A DNA stretch of 64,000 nt from Lichenostomus cassidix (taxonomy: Eukaryota > Chordata > Aves > Passeriformes > Meliphagidae): assembly GCA_008360975.2 (NCBI GenBank), contig CM039183.1, forward strand, positions 46,057,850 to 46,121,849, given 5' to 3'. The stretch's first letter is position 1. Every line of letters begins with the position of its first letter. Below the pieces are notes generated by a model. That model had not been told where the DNA came from, searched no databases, and saw only the letters and a list, made by a program, of their open reading frames with translations. Of the stretch, positions 54,517 to 64,000 are shown in pieces. A program made the translations under genes and the position numbers.

Positions 54517-54659
54517 AAAAAAAAAAAAAAAGAAAGAAGGAAAGGAAAGGAGGAAAGAAGGAAAGAAGGAAGGAAGGAAGGAAGGAAGGAAGGAAGGAAG
54601 GAAGGAAGGAAGGAAGGAAGGAAGGAAGGAAGGAAGGAAGGAAGGAAGGAAGGAAGGAG
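54517..54659 (+). repeat. Poly(A) plus (AAGG)n microsatellite
   Basis: A run of about 15 A is followed by imperfect AAAGG/GAAAG units and then roughly 95 bp of uninterrupted AAGG repeat, ending at GGAGATTATAC. On the transcript strand this is a long CCTT polypyrimidine tract, about 220 nt downstream of the exon 8 donor. Length is likely to be polymorphic, and the assembly length uncertain. Confidence 0.98.
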
Positions 54660-54876
54660 ATTATACAGTAAGATTGTTGAAGTCCATAACAACAGATTTT
54701 GAAGATTTAGAATGCAAGTTGAAGATTTTCTGCAGACAGAACAGAGCATCAGAAGGTCAGTGATACATTTTCTATTAAGGAAATGGCCAGGTAAATCAGG
54801 ATATTTCGGTACTTCAGTGAAAGAATTTAAATATTAAATAACACTGGGGAGCTATATCACAATGACAGGTACTTAC

Positions 54877-54978
54877 ATTACAATTGGAAGACCCATCAAG
54901 TGTCGAATAAGAACCATCAGGCCATTCTGCAGCATCTACAGTGCTCGATTGCCTGTGCTGGGCTTCATACTCTTTCAG
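54877..54978 (-). CDS. SASH1: SASH1 exon 8
   Basis: The exon encodes 34 residues starting [12 protein letters not shown] and ending DGSSNCN, matching the human segment between the helical stretch and the [11 protein letters not shown] acidic run. The acceptor is tttcag before 54978 and the donor is a strong GTAAGT after 54877. It is phase 0 at both ends, so skipping it would keep the frame. A long CCTT tract (transcript sense) lies about 220 nt downstream in the next intron and could affect its splicing (inference). Confidence 0.96.
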
Positions 54979-57804
<2,826 letters not shown>

Positions 57805-57891
57805 CTTTTGAAGTCTGCCTCATTAGTCCTTTCTGGTTCTTTCGGAAATTCTGCCAAAAAAACTTATTTTTCTTTTTCCAGTCTGCTTTCC
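57805..57891 (-). CDS. SASH1: SASH1 exon 6, basic block
   Basis: The exon encodes [19 protein letters not shown] followed by [11 protein letters not shown]. It corresponds to the human segment [22 protein letters not shown], one of the best conserved parts of SASH1. It is strongly basic with several aromatic residues. The acceptor is ttttag before 57891 and the donor is GTAAAG after 57805. The 87 nt begin with two bases that complete a glycine codon and end with one base of another glycine codon (phase 1/1), so the frame joins exons 5 and 7. The basic/aromatic text could bind acidic partners or membranes (inference). Confidence 0.96.
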
Positions 57892-59188
57892 CTAAAAGGT
57901 AAGTGGAGTGGGAGGATAAGGGGAAAGGGAAAAAGAATTTGAGAGACATTCATTAGCAAATTCTAGAGACGCTTTCAAGCATTACATTGTATTTCTAAAT
58001 CAGAAATAAGAATAAAAAACCCTCAAATTTTCTGATTTTCTTGATTTATTCTGTACTAGAACTATGCTAATGTAGCTATTTCAGGGAAATGCACATTCTT
58101 TTATAATTGCCAATGCTATAGAGGACTGAGATAAGCCAGTAACTTACATGTTTTGAATTATAAACAGAAAATATTTTACATTAATTTTGATGTCTGTTGA
58201 GTTGGTAATGTCAAGCCTGAAGTATTTTGTTGGTTTATTCTCTTTAACTGAATTACAATTATGCAGTCTAAGCCACAACTCAGATAAGTGACTTCCTAGT
58301 ATGTCTGTGCATCTCTACAGAGAAATGAAATACTTTACACATATGCACACACATGCACACACATATGCTCCCAACACACACACACATTCTGCTATTTGGC
58401 ATGAGATCATCAGCTACATCTGACTCTTCCTCTCTGTATGCCTGGACTGTACAAGGCTGGATCTCCATGTCCACTAGTATCAGATCTCCATATGGATTGA
58501 TGACCTCAAAGTAAACCATTTGCCACAGAAAGAAAAATGGGATCTACCTCAAGGCAGGGCATATATAACTGTGTTCTGTTGAATTAAGCAGAGCACACAC
58601 TATAAAGTTCATGCCACCTGCAAAAGAACATATTGTGCCTGATCTGGCAGAAATGCTACTGACATAAAGCTATTAGTATTTAAGGTCTCGCCCTCGATGA
58701 CCTAGACCTGGGTTTGCCAACTCTCTGAAATACTGCTCAAGCTTACACTGTGTGGACCTGTCCCTAGAATACCACTAAAAGGAAAAAGCCAAGAAAAACC
58801 TCCCAGCTAGTTTTTCTTTTCCAATGAGCAAAAAAAAATCAGAAACAAAGAAAGAAACTCTGGCATGACATGAACAAAAATAACAAAAAACCTCAGGTGG
58901 TGGTAATTTTTGGAATACAAGAGGACAGGTAGCAGTGATCTAACATGCAAATATTTTAAATTCAATATAACAAGTCAAAAATGCATATTTATCACATGAC
59001 AGCACTGGCTGGGCAGTTTTAGAGATCGCTGAGGCACTCAGCATCAAACTGAAGGCTTCTGAGACTCGCCCTCCGCACACACCCATATGCTGCTGACTTC
59101 TGCCAGCTCTTCACATCCCAGCAAAAGCAAAACTCAAAAGCTGTTCAAGAATTCCATAGGAGTATCAAATAAAATGAAATATACTGAC
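57892..59188 (-). other. SASH1: SASH1 intron 5
   Basis: This is a 1.3-kb intron. It holds a CA-rich patch near 58335-58385 and a 79-codon minus-strand open frame (58280-58519) whose first 47 codons look somewhat protein-like. That frame has no convincing acceptor and is not called as an exon. Nothing else was recognised. Confidence 0.8.
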
Positions 59189-59229
59189 CTACAGAGCCTT
59201 CTTCCGAACTTGATTTATGAATGGAGAGC
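59189..59229 (-). CDS. SASH1: SASH1 exon 5 (41 nt)
   Basis: This small exon encodes LSIHKSSSEEGSV plus split codons at both ends. It matches the human stretch PLHKSNSEDSSVG just before the basic block. The acceptor is ctag at 59233-59230 and the donor GTCAGT follows 59189. One base completes a codon from exon 4, 39 bases are whole codons, and the last G joins GG of exon 6 to make glycine. The serine-rich text suggests a phosphorylated linker (inference). It was found by homology and phase, since it is too short for ORF detection. Confidence 0.9.
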
Positions 59230-62200
59230 CTAGGACAGAAAAGAGAAATGGACTTATTGATGCAGGCTTCTCACATTTCAGGGGAGATGTCTGGTTACAG
59301 TAAATTATAGTTTCCAAACAATATATCATGAGCTGTTTTCTCTTCCCTTTTCTCCCCAACGCAGCAAGTTGGAAACAAAAACTGAACTACTGGTCTGACC
59401 ACAGTAACTGAGTTTCCTTCTTAAATGTGCATTTTGTGACCAGCATAGAAAAATATATACTGACAGAAACCAATGGCGAAGGCAAAGGAGTCCAGGGATT
59501 CCTCAGAAAAACAATTATTCACATAGTTTCCCCACTTGCATTTGCAAAACAGTAATTTTGCTGCCTTAGAAACTGTAGAACTGGGATTGCTGGAACTGCT
59601 CTTGTTTAGCTGTACACCAATTTTCAGCCTATTTGTTTTTTATTTGAAAATGCTTCATAAATATGTGCTCCTTACACATCCAGAAGCCACCATGTGGAAG
59701 ACAGTAGTAGAGATGCAAAGACAAGGTGAAGAAAGTTTGTCCACACCCTCTGAAGTGTAACCATAGATGACTGGAGACTACGGCTTCTTTCTCCCACATG
59801 CTGTGTGCTTTTTCAGCAGTGTATGCTCTCCTCTTCAAAAGCTAGCTGGAGAGATTTAGTCAAGTCCAGAACATGGGCTTTACAAACAACCCACTAAAAT
59901 AGTAAATATATCTTTTGTTCTTAGTCTTTATGTTCATTGAACCAGTTTTCCAGAATGAATTCCAACTCAGTGCCAACAGTTCATTGTGGGATCTATGATG
60001 AGACATCATCACCCCACTTCACTTCCTTTTTTTCCTGTCTGCATAAATGGAGCTAACAGAAATTACCAAACCTTGCGTTATTCCTTGAAGCCTTCCTATG
60101 GGAGCTGCTACTTAACCACACTGCTCCAAGCCAATGAAATGACTTGTGCCAGCATCAATGGCTTTGCTGGAGGCTCCATGTGCAAAGCATCACTGCAGTG
60201 TCTTTGCTGCGGGCTCAGCCCTGCGACATGACAATGTCCCATTGTGCGGCGGCTGTGCTGCAGCCCCGCAGAATGGAAACACACATAGCCCAGCACACCA
60301 AGGAGGCCTCAAGCCAAATCATTCTCTGAATGAGGCCATAGAATAACACACACACGACATGCTCTTGTTGCTGTCCACTCAGAGCTGTCTGCACACGCTC
60401 CTTTAGCTCTCTCAGACCCCCAGCAGAGGGCAATAAAGAGTTTCTGATCAATTCACAAAACCACTTGAAAGAAAATTATAGTTCAAGCCAGGTCGGCGTT
60501 CAGAAGATAAAAGTAATTACTGGCCAAAGTCTTATAAGCAGGAAACACTTGCTCATCAATTTCCAAAGACATCATTAAAGGGGAAACGAAACAGTATGAA
60601 GTTTCAGTGTGATTTAGTAATTCATCTAGACAAAGAGGGTCTGGTACAGTAAAGCTCTGAAATGCAACCTCTTTAATAGTCAGACTGAGCAGAAATTTAA
60701 TCCAGCACAAACTGCAAACTAATTGAGGGAAACAAACTTCAGATTTCTAGTGCACCAGGAGAAGGGAGACGTTTAGTATTTTCCTTGCTGGTGTTTAGTC
60801 TTGAAGGGGAAAAGTCAATAATATGTCACCAGATGCTTCATTTTTAAGAAGCCTGGCAAAAGGTGAAAAATACAGACCCCATACTTTCTTGGTAAAAATT
60901 TCCACAAAAAGTCCTTTAACAGGACCAGGAACTCACCTAGACACTTCAAAGTAAAGTTGTCAGCAAGTACTTTTCTAACAAAAAAGGTAAATCAGATAAA
61001 AAGTGTGTGGAGTTGTATATGGAGACTTTTCTTTCTATGAAAGCCAAGTGCTGTTGGAACAGACAGAATTAATCCACTACATGTTTTGCACATGAGCACA
61101 GATTCCACCCATCAAGCATTTATTCTATTTATTTTAAATTAATTTAGTATCCATGAAATGTACCAAATCACCATCCTTAGAAAATGAAATCTGTAAATGA
61201 TCCGAACCCTGCCTCACTAGTGAAATCTCAAAGTGGAGAGACAGTCTCTTGTGCTCTGTGGCCTCCAAATCCATTTTAATCCTTTTCTTTTCTTGCACAG
61301 TTGCCAACAACGATGCAAGCAGCAGGTGTAGCGGCAATGTTTGTGATGTGGACATCTGTTCAGGAGGAATTAGCCTGAGGCCACCAACTCATCATCAACT
61401 GGCCTCTAAAGAAGGGGAAGGGCAGTAGGAGCAAACTTCTGACACGCCTGAACCAGAGGCAGTGAAAAGAGCAGGATCCACAGCAAACTGACCACCTTCT
61501 CATTTATAACTGATTTAAGAACTATGCTGAGTTTCATCAGAGGATGCAAATTCCAGTTATCATTTCATGCATTCTTTAAAGAGAAAATCTTCCATGCCTG
61601 GGCTGACCTTGAAAATGCTAACAGCTGCTCTGAAGAGATGGAAATGCCAACAAAACTTACCACATAGTGCCTGATAAGGCACTTGCTTTTTAGTTCCTCC
61701 AGACAGTTCTGATGCTTAAAAATACTCAGTGAAATCAATCAACTGTTTTACTTCCTAGATGTCTGGTGAAAAATTCCAGACTACCTTGGAGTCGCTGCAT
61801 GTTTGATTTGCAAATTACACTCCCTTACTCTGTTAAATCTGCAGTGCTTCTGTGAACGTGCACTGAAAGTGATTTGTGTTCTTCCATTCATAGACTGATA
61901 ACTTGTACTGAAAGTTAATGATGCAGTGAGACTTGGCAGAAGTTTCAGCGCTGTGTGTCTGAAAGGGAGCCAAATGCCATTACTCCACCATGGAGGCCTT
62001 CATTTTTGTTGTGGTCTGATGTACAACTTCATTAGCAAGCTTTCACATGAAATGTACTCTGTCACTGCATAAAGCAGAAGAAATGTATGGGTATATGTTC
62101 ACACAACCCGGAAGAAAACAAGATTTACAGCCAGAGGGAAGGAGAATTTTCCTATCAACCTATAATCTCTGGAAGCAGGCAGCAGATGGAGTCAAAACTT

Positions 62201-64000
62201 TAATTCATTAATCTCACAAATCCAAAACCATCTCTAGGCCAGTACTTTGTGCCTCTTTGAGCCAAAGTGCTGAAATATACAAATGAGAAAAAAAAACCCC
62301 AGAAAACAAAAAGAAGGTACAATATATAATCTAAAAATAGAGCTACTGTGGAGACTAATCAAATATTACTGCCTTAGAGAGTCAATGGGTTTGAACACAG
62401 TTTAGAAAATTATATCAGGCCACTCAGTGATCAGTGACACAAAATTTAGTAGCAACAGCTGGAGCAGAGAACTTGGACCAATAATTTTGCTGATTAGAAA
62501 GAGTGGCTTAACAGAAGTGAGTTTACATTCAACATTAAAATGTGCAAGTACATAAACAAGATGGACACAAAGTCAGTCTTTCAAATGCTGGAGGTCTGCA
62601 AATGACAGAGTACCTGGGGATAGCAGGTGGAAAAGGATGACAGAGAAAAAACCTACACATTAATCCCAAAAGGCATAAGGATGGAAAATTCTAGGGGCAC
62701 TACAAAGAACAACTATATATGGGAATGGCTGTACAACCATCATTATTTATGCTCAAGAAAGATGATTTCAAACTAGAAGAAGTAAAGAGAAAGCTATCAG
62801 AATAGCCAGGGAACTGGACAGCTTATCTTACAAAAGAAAGTTAGAAAAGCCTTGGCTGTCAAAGTGAAAAGTTGCAAGAAAATTAACTTACTGCCTATTA
62901 ATAAATCAGGCACAGGAACAAACAGACACATGATGGAAAAAATTAGAAAAGAGAAGCTAACATTTTCTAACCATTTGGACAAACTTCCAACAGTAGGTAG
63001 AGAAAAGGGAGGACAACTTTAAAAACTTAATTAACTGCTTTTATAGGAGGTGGCTTGAAAGACATGAGACCAGACCAGACATCTTAGACAATGATGACAT
63101 TGTCATAAGGATTGCCTCTGGAGGGCACTTTTGGTTCTTGTTTTGCAACCTGGGGGCTTTGTATGAGCAATGTCAAAGCCTGACATCTAAAATGGTCTTT
63201 AACTCTATCTTTCCATAAAAGTCCTGCAGTGGGGATAACACTGCTGTACCAAAGTAATACCCTTGAAGCCTGGAGGTGGTCTCCACAACTTGGTGTGCAA
63301 GGAAGAACTGATGCACACATTTATGTCATAAGCCAACTAAGCCTGTCTGATTATTAAAACTGGGCTGCACTGATCTGCTATGCTACAGCCTTCCTGTTAA
63401 CTCTGGACTGATTCTGATCTCAGACAGAAAAACACTGGGGCTAATCTTGCATAGAGAGTGGTTGATTTTACAAGAGACACAGTCATACGTGCCCTAAGAA
63501 CGTGCTGGTACTCCACAGAACTGGGAAAGGAAACAAATGACACCATGCGCTGCTTTCATGAATGCGCCTGTTGATTTTTGAAATCTCATCATTCTCAAAA
63601 CAGAACAAATATGGGAACTGAGAATGATAGGCATTTATACTTTAAATGCAGATGTGCTTTAACAAATGGCCATGAGTCATTTATGGAACATAAAATCCAC
63701 AGGTGCATAGCACCATATGATGATGAAAACACTACTGTTATCATCTTCAATAAACTGATAGTGCCCCTCTCATTCCTTCCCAATGACTATTTATAGCTCA
63801 CCGAGGAAAATGGTTTAGATAGAATTTTTAGTATACAAATATTATGCACTTTTAGAGCAGTGAATAAACCAATGCAAAAGCCCATGCTGGCTCTGCTGCA
63901 AAGCCATTTGGTTATCTGTGTGCATTAGAAATGGCCCACTTACATAATTAGTATGAAAAACTGACAGACTTGTAACTGCTCCTGACTGAATACAAGGTAA
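59230..64000 (-). other. SASH1: SASH1 intron 4 (3' part) continuing beyond the window
   Basis: This is noncoding sequence upstream of exon 5, ending in the acceptor cctag at 59230-59234. I looked on the minus strand for the preceding human exons (the segment around RKRRVSQDLE) and did not find them, so exons 1-4 should lie beyond 64000. The open frames here are short and look random. The sequence is AT-rich with no recognised repeat. Confidence 0.7.

Noticed and set aside
59230..64000. Possible SASH1 exon 4 or earlier exons
   Set aside because: I searched for the segments preceding PLHKSNSED in the human protein and found nothing, so these exons should be outside the window.

Overview
The window is vertebrate nuclear DNA, most likely from a bird. 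Three 5'-truncated CR1 LINE copies carry the ATTCTATG-type 3' end typical of archosaurs, there is a short ERVK-like solo LTR, and the one recognisable gene has compact avian-size introns. The species cannot be fixed from the sequence; recognition rests on recall of the human protein and repeat consensus, not on a search.

One gene fills almost the whole window: SASH1 (SAM and SH3 domain containing 1, a scaffold/adaptor protein), on the minus strand and read from right to left. Sixteen coding exons were placed to the base by splice sites, phase and protein match, from 59229 down to the stop codon at 12190-12192. Together they encode 1116 residues. The human gene has 20 coding exons as I recall, so these would be exons 5-20; exons 1-4 (the N-terminal ~130 residues and the promoter) lie beyond the right edge. 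The exons supply, in order, the conserved basic WKKKNKFFW region, a glutamate-rich helical stretch, the SLY region (exons 10-13), the SH3 domain (14-15), a basic NLS-like run (15), SAM1 (15-16), a long disordered proline-rich exon (18) and SAM2 (20). The 3' UTR probably runs to about 8235 and contains a sense CR1 copy.

The most interesting observation is in the intron after exon 10. The reading frame stays open for 177 codons past the normal donor at 36018. It contains a coding-looking block with a good pyrimidine tract and acceptor (exon start 35867) and a consensus GTGAGT donor after 35529. The block is 339 nt and phase 0 on both sides, so it could be spliced in frame into the SLY region as a cassette, or as a 489-nt extension of exon 10. 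I do not recall such a segment in described SASH1 proteins.

Other points: the solo LTR in the last intron lies in the gene's own orientation and carries a poly(A) signal that could produce a SAM2-less protein; the donor after the SH3/NLS exon is unusually weak; there are a near-perfect intronic foldback, a perfect 49-bp tandem duplication, a CCTT tract downstream of exon 8 and two CpG-rich patches. The left 8.2 kb is intergenic with no supported gene.
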